Shown here in pieces: positions 1 to 5,424 of a stretch of DNA of 5,424 nucleotides. Both the position numbers and the translations under genes were made by a program. The notes under the pieces are model-generated. The model did not search any database. It was not told the DNA's origin and worked only from the letters and a program-made list of their open reading frames with translations. How positions within the stretch are numbered: the stretch's first letter is position 1; every line of letters starts with the position of its first letter. The stretch spans positions 1 through 5,424 of the forward strand of contig PMZN01000166.1 in assembly GCA_003170375.1 (NCBI GenBank), in the 5' to 3' direction. Origin of the DNA: Acidimicrobiaceae bacterium. Its GTDB lineage: Bacteria > Actinomycetota > Acidimicrobiia > Acidimicrobiales > Bog-793.

Positions 1-107
1 CACTCGTGAACTGCAGATTGGCTCACCTGGGAGGGTCGCGGGTGGTTCGGGATCGGCTCAATGGCATCAGGGACGTCAGCCAGCGGTGATCGCCCTGCCG
101 GTGAGGC
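1..107. other. intergenic or flanking stretch, no supported gene
   Basis: This stretch lies beyond the stop codon of the ornithine carbamoyltransferase gene. I see no tRNA, no clear hairpin terminator and no frame with recognisable protein similarity. A minus-strand GTG at 24-26 could start another gene running off the left edge, but only about eight codons are visible. A minus-strand ATG frame higher up reaches a stop after 14 codons. In related genomes an arginine-metabolism gene (repressor, argininosuccinate synthase, or a deiminase-pathway gene) often follows here, but nothing in these bases shows which. Confidence 0.5.
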
Positions 108-1118
108 TCACTCGCCAGCTTCGCCAGCGAGCGTGGCGACCATCAACGCCTTGATGGTGTGCATCCGGTTCTCTGCTTGGTCGAAGACGACGGAGGCGCC
201 CGATTCGAATACCTCCTCGGTCACCTCCAGGGCTGAGAGACCCCGCCTTTCGAAGATCTGTAGGCCGACCGCTGTGTCGGTGTCGTGCAGCGCGGGAAGG
301 CAGTGCATGAATTTCACGTTGGGGTTGTCAGTCGCCGCCATGAGCGGTCCGTTGACCTGGTAGGGGAGCAGCTGGTCGATGCGTGCGTCCCACTGTTCGG
401 CCGGTTCCCCCATCGACAGCCAAACGTCGGTGTAGAGAAAATCCGACCCGCGCACCGCTCGAACGGCGTCCTCGGTGACCGTGATCCGGGCTCCCGACTG
501 GGACGCAAGCCCATGGGCTATCGACTGGACCTCCGAAGACGGCCAGAGTGCCTCGGGCGCGGCGACCCGGACGTCCATGCCCAGGAGAGCTCCGGTGACG
601 AGCAAGGAGTTCGCCGTGTTGTTGCGGGCATCGCCGAGGTAGCAGTACGCCACCTCGTCGAGCGGTCGGCCGGCGTGGTCGCGCATCGTGAGGATGTCGG
701 CCAACATCTGGGTCGGGTGCCACTCATCAGTGAGCCCATTCCAGACGGGCACGCCTGCGTACTTGCCGAGAGTCTCGACGTTGGCGTGCGCAGAGCCGCG
801 GTACTCGATCCCGTCGAACATCCGGCCGAGCACACGAGCCGTGTCCTTGACGGACTCCTTGTGGCCGATCTGCGAACCGGTGGGTCCCAGGTATGTGACG
901 TGCGCACCTTGGTCGTAGGCACCCACCTCGAAGGCACACATGGTGCGAGTAGAGGCCTTCTCGAAGATGAGCGCGATGTTGCGACCCGTCAGGTACTGGC
1001 GCTCGTGCCGGGCACGCTTGTCCTCGCGGAGGCGAGCTCCGAAGTCAACGAGGTAGAGGAATTCCTCCCGGGTGAGGTCGGTCTCCTTCAACAGATTGCG
1101 TCCGTGCAGTTTCGTCAT
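108..1118 (-). CDS. argF: ornithine carbamoyltransferase (long ArgF/ArcB form)
   Basis: Cytoplasmic enzyme that joins carbamoyl phosphate and ornithine to give citrulline in arginine synthesis; the catabolic ArcB form runs the reverse reaction in the arginine deiminase pathway. The 336-residue length matches E. coli ArgF and Pseudomonas ArcB. Visible motifs: carbamoyl-phosphate loop STRT at 56-59, YRG near 106-108, HPTQ at 134-137, ornithine-side DVWLSMGE at 231-238, and HCLP at 272-275 with the catalytic Cys. The N-terminal ATP-free transferase domain and C-terminal ornithine-binding domain are both complete. The start ATG at 1118 was chosen because the next residues ([10 protein letters not shown]) align with the family N-terminus, whereas the open frame further upstream, to 1253, resembles nothing in it. 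The residue after STRT is Met (M60), where the family normally has Arg. Overall residues resemble the ArcB/long ArgF group, but sequence alone does not settle anabolic versus catabolic use; no arcA or arcC is visible, so argF is a provisional symbol. Confidence 0.96.
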   Translation of the reverse strand: MTKLHGRNLLKETDLTREEFLYLVDFGARLREDKRARHERQYLTGRNIALIFEKASTRTMCAFEVGAYDQGAHVTYLGPTGSQIGHKESVKDTARVLGRMFDGIEYRGSAHANVETLGKYAGVPVWNGLTDEWHPTQMLADILTMRDHAGRPLDEVAYCYLGDARNNTANSLLVTGALLGMDVRVAAPEALWPSSEVQSIAHGLASQSGARITVTEDAVRAVRGSDFLYTDVWLSMGEPAEQWDARIDQLLPYQVNGPLMAATDNPNVKFMHCLPALHDTDTAVGLQIFERRGLSALEVTEEVFESGASVVFDQAENRMHTIKALMVATLAGEAGE

Positions 1119-1124
1119 GGCTCC

Positions 1125-1130
1125 ATATTG
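1125..1130 (-). promoter_or_regulatory. possible -10 element for a leaderless argF transcript
   Basis: Read on the minus strand, CAATAT sits six bases before the argF ATG, which would place the transcription start at or next to the start codon. The only Shine-Dalgarno-like sequence, GGAG, ends two bases before the ATG, too close for normal use, so a leaderless mRNA is a reasonable alternative. Leaderless transcripts are common in high-GC actinobacteria. I see no convincing -35 box. This is a weak motif call. Confidence 0.25.
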
Positions 1131-1190
1131 GTACGCCGGACACCATGAGCCGAAACGCGGAGTTGTCCCTGACCGGACGGACCGAACCGC

Positions 1191-1198
1191 AAGGAAGG
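1191..1198 (+). promoter_or_regulatory. ribosome binding site of the serine hydrolase gene
   Basis: The purine run AAGGAAGG ends 12 bases before the ATG at 1211, slightly long but usable. The other in-frame ATG codons, at 1145 and 1223, have no comparable upstream match, so this site favours the 1211 start. Confidence 0.5.
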
Positions 1199-1210
1199 CC
1201 TTCAGGTCAT

Positions 1211-2455
1211 ATGGTGGACCCGATGTCTGCCATCTCCCCCGAGCTCGACCCATCGGATGTGGGTCTCGACCAGGCCCGACTCGGTTCCATCGGTCGGCAC
1301 TTCGACCGGTACGTGGAGGACCGGAGGATACCGGGGTTCCTCGCCGTCGTCACCCGGCGCGGCAAGGTCGCCTACGTGGTCCGCGGAGGCTTTCGCGATC
1401 TCGAGAACGGTGCACCGGTCGAGGCCGACACGCGCTTTCGTATCTACTCGATGACCAAGCCGATCACGTCGGTCGCGGCGATGATCTGTTACGAGGAGGG
1501 CCTGATCGCGCTCGATGACCCGTTGAGCAAGTTCATCCCGGAGTTCGGCGAGACACGGGTCTTTGCAGGTGGCTCGTCGATCCGGCCGGTCACTGTCCCG
1601 GTCTTGGGGCCGATCAAGATCTGGCATTTGATGACCCACACGGCAGGTTTCACATACGGCTGGATGTTCAACCATCCGGTCGACGCCATGTACCGTTCGG
1701 CCGGATTCGAGTGGGAGGCGCCTCACGGCCTCGATCTGGCCGGCTGCTGCAGCCGGCTAGCGCAGATCCCGCTCCGTTGTCAGCCAGGCACCGAGTGGAA
1801 CTACTCGATGGCGACCGATGTCCTCGGCCGCGTCGTGGAGGTCGTGACGGGGCGGTCGCTCGACGAGTTCTTCGTCGAGCGCGTGCTCGGGCCGCTCGGG
1901 ATGAAGGAGACGAGCTACTACGTCGAGGGCGAAGGAGCCGAGAAACTAGCCGTGCTGTACATGCCCGACCTCTTCACCGGTCGGGCGACGCGCGCCGCCC
2001 ACGTGGGCGACGCGGCCCTGAGCCGTGAAAGCGCGCCGTTGGGCGGCAGCGGGCTGGTGTCGACGGCGGCGGACTATCACCGGTTCACCCAGATGCTGCT
2101 GCGTCACGGCGAGCTCGACGGCGTGCGGATCCTGGGCGCACGAACCGTCGCGTACATGACCCGCAACCACTTGCCGGGCGGCGCGGACATGGCCCGGTTC
2201 GGCAACCCGATGGGAGGCGAACAGGAGCCTGGGATCGGCTTCGGGCTCGGCTTCTCCGTCGTCATCGACCCCGCGGCGCTGAGAGTGACCTGCAGTGCTG
2301 GCGAGTACGGCTGGGGTGGCGCAGCCAGCACCGAGTTCTGGGTCGACCCGGCAGAGGAGCTGACTGTGCTGTTCTTCACCCAGCTGCTCCCGTCGGGCAC
2401 CTATCCGATCCGCCGCGAGTTGAAGCAGCTCGTCTACTCGGCGATCGTCGACTGA
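1211..2455 (+). CDS. serine hydrolase, class C beta-lactamase / family VIII esterase fold
   Basis: A 414-residue protein of the beta-lactamase-related (Pfam Beta-lactamase, COG1680) family. Members act as esterases, D-amino peptidases or lactone/amide hydrolases through an acylated serine; true antibiotic resistance is uncommon. The SxxK motif is S80-M-T-K83 inside [11 protein letters not shown], carrying nucleophile Ser80 and base Lys83. HTAG follows at 143-146. The second motif is Y198-S-M200, in place of the Y-x-N of class C beta-lactamases and as often seen in family VIII esterases. The third is W368-G-G370 in [12 protein letters not shown], typical of family VIII rather than the KTG of beta-lactamases. 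No signal peptide is evident, so it is probably cytoplasmic. Start chosen at 1211 for its AAGGAAGG site; an ATG at 1145 would add 22 residues with no family resemblance. It is divergent from argF (92 bp between starts). The substrate cannot be told; an EstB-like carboxylesterase is the best guess. Confidence 0.93.
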   Translation: MVDPMSAISPELDPSDVGLDQARLGSIGRHFDRYVEDRRIPGFLAVVTRRGKVAYVVRGGFRDLENGAPVEADTRFRIYSMTKPITSVAAMICYEEGLIALDDPLSKFIPEFGETRVFAGGSSIRPVTVPVLGPIKIWHLMTHTAGFTYGWMFNHPVDAMYRSAGFEWEAPHGLDLAGCCSRLAQIPLRCQPGTEWNYSMATDVLGRVVEVVTGRSLDEFFVERVLGPLGMKETSYYVEGEGAEKLAVLYMPDLFTGRATRAAHVGDAALSRESAPLGGSGLVSTAADYHRFTQMLLRHGELDGVRILGARTVAYMTRNHLPGGADMARFGNPMGGEQEPGIGFGLGFSVVIDPAALRVTCSAGEYGWGGAASTEFWVDPAEELTVLFFTQLLPSGTYPIRRELKQLVYSAIVD

Positions 2456-2474
2456 GAGCCCTTGTGCAAGACGC

Positions 2475-2561
2475 ATGTATCGGCATCACTCGGTCCCCGT
2501 GAGCGACCCGCAGCGGGCGAAGGAGCTCTACGAGCAGGTGCTCGGGTTCCGGGTCACTTGA
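2475..2561 (+). pseudogene. probable N-terminal remnant of a VOC (glyoxalase/bleomycin resistance) protein
   Basis: A 28-codon frame runs from ATG 2475 to TGA 2559-2561, starting 19 bases after the hydrolase stop. Its translation contains SVPVSDPQRAKELYEQVLGF, which matches the usual opening of VOC-superfamily domains: a first beta strand, a D-x-x-R-A turn, an ELY/FY helix and an LGF turn into the next strand. Full members have about 110-140 residues and need several more strands with metal-binding His/Glu residues. Nothing after the stop, in any plus frame, resumes the fold convincingly, although a shifted frame reads DDFVGVSK just beyond it. No ribosome binding site is seen. I read it as a truncated or decayed gene; a short chance frame is the alternative, but the motif agreement argues against chance. 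Confidence 0.55.
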
Positions 2562-2686
2562 CGACTTCGTAGGCGTTTCCAAGTGAATTCACAGGGTGGG
2601 GGGGCATTCTGGCTGCCAGCAAGGGATGGGCCGATCAAGCTCAGGGCCGGCCCATCCCTCTCCGGCGTCAGAAATGAGAGTGCAAA
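2562..2686. other. intergenic region with hairpin and G-run
   Basis: This gap separates the VOC remnant from the DUF5666 gene. It contains a run of seven G at 2598-2604, the perfect hairpin at 2622-2659, and the weak ribosome binding site GAGAG at 2676-2680 for the next gene. A TTGACG box at 2558-2563 has no acceptable -10 partner at normal spacing, so I do not assign a promoter. Confidence 0.6.
2622..2659 (+). terminator. perfect 12-bp inverted repeat, terminator or 5' leader hairpin
   Basis: Arm AGGGATGGGCCG at 2622-2633 pairs without mismatch with CGGCCCATCCCT at 2648-2659, around a 14-base loop. The stem is GC-rich and should be stable in RNA. There is no T-run after it, so it is not a classic intrinsic terminator, but high-GC bacteria often lack one. 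It lies 27 bases before the DUF5666 start codon, so it could instead be a leader hairpin for that gene or, as DNA, an operator for a dimeric regulator. Its position after the hydrolase and VOC remnant fits termination of that transcript. Confidence 0.5.
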
Positions 2687-3826
2687 ATGAGTGACCGGAA
2701 TCCAGAACCTCAGCAGGAGCTCGGTGACGCGGCTGCAGTGACACAGGCCGCGCCCGACAAGCGCCGGCGGGGCTCGCTGGGCGTGCGAGCCGCGGCGGCA
2801 ACGGTGATCGCGGGTGGTCTGGCCGCAGGGGGATATGGCGTCGCCTCGGCCGCCTCCAGCCCGAGTGCGACGACCCGGTCTGCCCGTCAAGCCCTCGCGA
2901 CGGCGTCGAGCCCCTCGAAGTCCGCGCCCGGTCATCCGCGCTTGGGCGGCCCGGCTGGCCTCGGGCTCGGAGAGGGCTTCGGGCTTGGCGGCAGCTTCGG
3001 TCAAGGCGGCACGGTCACTCAGGTGACACCGACAACCATCACGGTCGATTCATTGTTCGGCAACGCGCTCACAGTGACAACCGACTCGTCGACCGTCTAC
3101 AACGAAAGTGGCAAGAAGGTCGCGCGCTCTGCGGTGGCCGTTGGCGAGCAGGTCGTCTTCCTCCCGGCCGGCCGGCCGGCAACCTCGAGCTCGAGCGGCT
3201 CGCCGCTGGTCACGCTCGTCGAGATCGTTCAGCCGCACGTCTCGGGCAAGGTCGTCAAGGCGGACGGGTCTCAGCTCGTCGTCTCCCAGCAGGACGGGTT
3301 GAACGTCACGGTGAACACTTCGGCGTCGACGACCTACGACGAGGCCGGACAGCCTGCGTCGGCTTCCGACGTTCAAGTCGGCACCGTCGTCTCCGTCACC
3401 GGGACGCTGTCGTCCGACCACGATCAGATCGACGCCACAACGGTCGAGATCGTTCTGCCCTCTATCGCAGGTCGCGTGACGGGCGTCTCCGGGGCGACGA
3501 TCACGATCACGAGCTTCGATGGAACGGCGGAGACCTTGACAACCGACGCGAGCACGGTCTTCCGCGATCAGAGCGGCACCACGACCATCGCTTCGGTGGT
3601 GAGGGGTGATCTTGTGGAGGCCTCCGGCACACCCGGTGCCGGCGATACCTTCGCTGCCGTGACGGTCTACGTCGGATCAAGTACCACGTCCGGTCCGGGC
3701 GGCCTCGGCGGGCCTGGCGGCTTCGGCGGTCACGGGGGCTTTCGTGGCGGGCCAGGAGGAGGTTCCTGGAGCAGCACCGCACCTGGGATTGGCGCGGGCG
3801 CCGGCAACGCATTGACACCGATATGA
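2687..3826 (+). CDS. exported protein with three DUF5666-like repeats and glycine-rich flanks
   Basis: A 379-residue protein of unknown function. Order of parts: a polar N-terminus (1-24); a basic patch KRRR (25-28); a hydrophobic segment at about 35-56 ending in an ASA-type cleavage site (A53-S54-A55); a Ser/Ala/Thr-rich linker (57-85); a glycine-rich stretch (87-108); three beta-rich repeats at about 107-183, 184-258 and 259-330; and a second glycine-rich tail (336-359). Each repeat follows one pattern: G-x-V-x-x-V with a beta strand, a second strand ending in T-x-D/N-x-S-T-x-Y/F, then a V/L-x-x-G-x-x-V strand. This is characteristic of DUF5666 domains, predicted small OB-like beta barrels often found on actinobacterial secreted proteins. 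The N-terminus could be a cleaved signal or a single membrane anchor with the repeats outside; the RR pair hints at Tat export but lacks the full consensus. GAGAG lies six bases before the ATG. No cysteines are present. Function and partners are unknown. Confidence 0.85.
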   Translation: MSDRNPEPQQELGDAAAVTQAAPDKRRRGSLGVRAAAATVIAGGLAAGGYGVASAASSPSATTRSARQALATASSPSKSAPGHPRLGGPAGLGLGEGFGLGGSFGQGGTVTQVTPTTITVDSLFGNALTVTTDSSTVYNESGKKVARSAVAVGEQVVFLPAGRPATSSSSGSPLVTLVEIVQPHVSGKVVKADGSQLVVSQQDGLNVTVNTSASTTYDEAGQPASASDVQVGTVVSVTGTLSSDHDQIDATTVEIVLPSIAGRVTGVSGATITITSFDGTAETLTTDASTVFRDQSGTTTIASVVRGDLVEASGTPGAGDTFAAVTVYVGSSTTSGPGGLGGPGGFGGHGGFRGGPGGGSWSSTAPGIGAGAGNALTPI

Positions 3827-3833
3827 GGGTCGT

Positions 3834-3848
3834 CGCGGACGTCCCGCG
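3834..3848. terminator. short GC hairpin between convergent genes
   Basis: CGCGG at 3834-3838 pairs with CCGCG at 3844-3848 around a five-base loop, in the 28-bp gap between the stops of the DUF5666 gene and the deacetylase gene. It could serve both strands as a terminator. The stem is only five pairs and no strong T-run follows on either side, so the call is weak. Confidence 0.3.
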
Positions 3849-3854
3849 CTTAGC

Positions 3855-4571
3855 TTAGAGACTGACCACCTCGAAGGTCACAGCAAGAGGCACGCCGGCC
3901 TCGTTGCCGGCCCGCTCGGCGTTCGAGCGCAGGAACTGCACGAGATCGAAATCGCCGCCCAGGCTCTCGAGGTAGACCCGGTGCTTGGCGAGCGAGGCGA
4001 TCCCCTTGTCGAGGTAGCCAGTCACGTCGACGAAGTGGTCTGGCGCAGGCGAGGCGCCGAATGCCGCGAAGCGCAATCCGTGCCATGGCTCGAGACCCTC
4101 GGCGACGAGCTCGGGGAAGACCCAGCGATTGGCGGCGTCACGGGTCGCGTCCAGCAGCGCTTCGCCGATCACACGGTGGTCCGCGTGATTGAGCGAGCCG
4201 GGCCCGAACGTGGCGTGATGGTTGATGGACAACAGGACGTCGGGCCGGTGGCTCCGGATCGCGCGAGCGAGGTCGCGGCGAAGCCCCAGTGAATAGGTGA
4301 GGACTCCATCGCCGTAGTCGAGAAACGTCACCTCTTCCACACCCACCACCCGCGCACTTGCACGTTGCTCGGCCGAGCGGATGACGCCGCATTGCGCAGG
4401 GTCGATCGTGTCGATGCCGGCCTCGCCCCGCGTGGCGAGCACGTAGCTGACTGTCTTCCCTTCGGCCGTCCAGCGCGCGATTGCCGACGACGCACCGAAC
4501 TCGAGGTCGTCAGGATGGGCTACGACGGCGAGGGCTCGGTCCCAGTCCTCCGGCAAGGGGAGCAGCGCCAC
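3855..4571 (-). CDS. PIG-L / LmbE-family zinc deacetylase
   Basis: A 238-residue probable metal-dependent N-acetyl-sugar deacetylase. The family removes acetyl groups from GlcNAc-type substrates (MshB in mycothiol synthesis, BshB in bacillithiol synthesis, PIG-L in GPI anchors) and also from glycolipids and antibiotics. Motifs: AHPDD at 18-22 (zinc ligands H19 and D22, catalytic base D21), TRGEAG at 47-52, the R-x-x-E-x-x-x-A helix followed by a GV-x-x-V-x-FLDYGDG strand near 65-89, and NHADH at 128-132 with the third zinc ligand H132. All expected active-site residues are present. The start is GTG 4571: an in-frame TGA lies 27 bases upstream with no other start codon between, and AGGTAGG precedes it by nine bases. 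It is shorter than typical MshB (about 290-300), and no mycothiol gene is visible, so I do not assign mshB. No signal peptide is seen, so it is likely cytoplasmic. It faces the DUF5666 gene tail to tail and shares its upstream region with a membrane glycosyltransferase. Confidence 0.93.
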   Translation of the reverse strand: MALLPLPEDWDRALAVVAHPDDLEFGASSAIARWTAEGKTVSYVLATRGEAGIDTIDPAQCGVIRSAEQRASARVVGVEEVTFLDYGDGVLTYSLGLRRDLARAIRSHRPDVLLSINHHATFGPGSLNHADHRVIGEALLDATRDAANRWVFPELVAEGLEPWHGLRFAAFGASPAPDHFVDVTGYLDKGIASLAKHRVYLESLGGDFDLVQFLRSNAERAGNEAGVPLAVTFEVVSL

Positions 4572-4580
4572 GGACGCGAA

Positions 4581-4588
4581 CCTACCTC
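4581..4588 (-). promoter_or_regulatory. ribosome binding site of the PIG-L deacetylase gene
   Basis: On the minus strand GAGGTAGG ends nine bases before the GTG start at 4571. It supports the GTG as the true start, as no alternative exists between it and the in-frame stop upstream. Confidence 0.55.
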
Positions 4589-4638
4589 GGCGATCGATTC
4601 AACCGGGCTGCCGGCGCCTGTGAGAAACTCTCCACTTC

Positions 4639-5424
4639 GTGAACCTGGTCCCAGCTCGAGGAGCGGAGGCCACGCGCGGGCGAGCTGAAGCCCCGCTTGG
4701 CCCAGGGTGTCTTTCTCGAACGGAACTGCTGCTCGTGATCGGGCTCAGCGCGGCGTCGGCGGTCGCGAACTTCGTCGATCTCGGGTCTCGCAGTCTCTGG
4801 AACGACGAGCTCCACAGCGCGTTGATCGCCCTTCACCACGGCGCCACCCTTTGGTCCGCCGTCACAGCCGACGGCGGCAACATGATGTTGTACTACCTGC
4901 TGCTGCACGGCTTCGTAGCTCTCTTCGGAGGCGGGCAGCTTGCTCTACGAGTCCCGTCGGCGTTGGCGGGTGCCGGGCTTACACCGGTCGTCTTCTTCCT
5001 TGGCCGCCGGATGTTCGGGTTGCGAACTGCCGTGATCGCAACCGCGATCGTGGCCGTTAGCCCAGCGCTGGTTGTGTGGAACCAACAGGCCCGCGGCTAC
5101 AGCCTGGGGACGCTTCTGATCGCGTCGAGTCTGCTGGCACTCCTTCGGGCTATCGAATGTCCCAGCAGGCGACGGTGGTGTGCCTACGGCGTCCTTGTCG
5201 TCCTCTCTGTTTACACACTCGCTTATGCAGCGATGTTCCTCGTTGCGCAGTGGTTGGCGCTCGCCTTCTGGCCCCAGGCCCGCCGCCGGGCCAAGCCGAT
5301 GTTGACTGTTGTCGGCGTTGCAGCCCTGGCGTACGTGCCGCTCATAGTTCTCATGCTCCGAACCGGTGCCGCCGCCGGTGTACTGAGTACCAATGCACCT
5401 CCCTCCACGACCGAGGGCGTCCAC
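4639..5424 (+). CDS. GT-C membrane glycosyltransferase (GT39/PMT-like), 3' end cut by window
   Basis: An open frame runs from GTG 4639 to the last base with no stop, giving 262 residues of a protein usually 450-600 long. GT-C enzymes move a sugar from a polyprenyl-phosphate donor to lipid, glycan or protein on the outer face of the membrane. Seen here: a cytoplasmic N-terminus (1-28); a first membrane helix at about 29-47; an outer loop with SLWNDELHS (52-60), whose D56-E57 pair is the family's acidic catalytic motif; NMMLYYLLLH (81-90); LRVPSALAG (103-111); and SPALVVWNQQARGYSL (141-156), the usual SP...Q.AR.Y signature. About eight hydrophobic helices are visible (roughly 29-47, 83-98, 104-122, 130-148, 154-170, 181-197, 198-211, 221-241). 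An in-frame TGA at 4621-4623 limits the start; GTG 4639 keeps the first helix whole, whereas GTG 4735 would cut it. The ribosome binding site is weak (GAGAAA, 11 bases upstream). Acceptor and donor sugar are unknown. Confidence 0.9.
   Translation, partial: MNLVPARGAEATRGRAEAPLGPGCLSRTELLLVIGLSAASAVANFVDLGSRSLWNDELHSALIALHHGATLWSAVTADGGNMMLYYLLLHGFVALFGGGQLALRVPSALAGAGLTPVVFFLGRRMFGLRTAVIATAIVAVSPALVVWNQQARGYSLGTLLIASSLLALLRAIECPSRRRWCAYGVLVVLSVYTLAYAAMFLVAQWLALAFWPQARRRAKPMLTVVGVAALAYVPLIVLMLRTGAAAGVLSTNAPPSTTEGVH

Noticed and set aside
101..111. Interrupted palindrome GTGAGGCTCAC over the argF stop
   Set aside because: Five-base arms with a single central base cannot form a normal RNA hairpin, and a repeat this short is expected by chance.
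285..1148. Long plus-strand open frame (287 codons) opposite argF
   Set aside because: It lies antisense to a gene with full family motifs, has low-complexity Arg/Val/Gly composition and no recognisable domain; typical of the antisense frame in high-GC DNA.
1211..2455. Reading the serine hydrolase as an antibiotic-resistance AmpC beta-lactamase
   Set aside because: It lacks Y-x-N and KTG, has no signal peptide, and carries the WGG motif of family VIII esterases.
2558..2563. TTGACG as a -35 promoter box for the DUF5666 gene
   Set aside because: No TATAAT-like hexamer is present at 16-19 bases; the best candidates there (AAGTGA, AGTGAA) are too poor.
2528..3004. Minus-strand open frame of 158 codons over the hairpin region and the start of the DUF5666 gene
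   Set aside because: Arg-rich and without motifs; the plus strand has a coherent export signal and repeats over the same bases.
4707..5060. Plus-strand frame of 117 codons in the glycosyltransferase region
   Set aside because: Its product is Arg-rich and soluble-looking, whereas the neighbouring frame open to the window end gives membrane helices and the GT-C signature motifs.
4945..5424. Minus-strand open frame running in from the right edge
   Set aside because: Polar, low-complexity product with no motif; antisense to the glycosyltransferase.

Overview
The window is GC-rich throughout, with strong G/C bias at third codon positions, GTG starts and short intergenic gaps. It carries tandem DUF5666-type repeats and an actinobacterial-looking GT-C glycosyltransferase. 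This fits a high-GC bacterium, most likely an actinomycete-type organism from soil or sediment; that is inferred from style, not from a marker gene. I see no RNA genes, CRISPR array, insertion sequence or phage gene.

Layout. (1) Bases 1-107 hold no gene I can support. (2) 108-1118, minus strand: a complete long-form ornithine carbamoyltransferase (ArgF/ArcB type) with one unusual residue in its carbamoyl-phosphate loop. (3) 1211-2455, plus strand, divergent from it: a serine hydrolase of the class C beta-lactamase / family VIII esterase fold. (4) 2475-2561, plus strand: a 28-residue open frame that looks like the first helix of a VOC (glyoxalase) protein and then stops, probably a gene remnant. 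(5) 2562-2686: an intergenic stretch with a perfect 12-bp hairpin. (6) 2687-3826, plus strand: an exported or membrane-anchored protein with three DUF5666-like repeats between two glycine-rich segments. (7) 3855-4571, minus strand, convergent with (6): a PIG-L/LmbE-family deacetylase with a GTG start. (8) 4639 to the window end, plus strand, divergent from (7): the N-terminal 262 residues of a multi-pass GT-C (GT39-like) glycosyltransferase, cut by the window edge.

The genes alternate in orientation and do not form one operon. The ornithine carbamoyltransferase is core arginine metabolism; the rest are accessory enzymes and envelope proteins. The only functional pairing hinted at is the deacetylase and the membrane glycosyltransferase, which share a 67-bp divergent intergenic region and could both act on a surface glycan or glycolipid; this is inference from adjacency only. 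I found no convincing undescribed system. The points most worth a second look are the altered STRTR loop, the VOC remnant with the hairpin beyond it, and the triple-repeat secreted protein.
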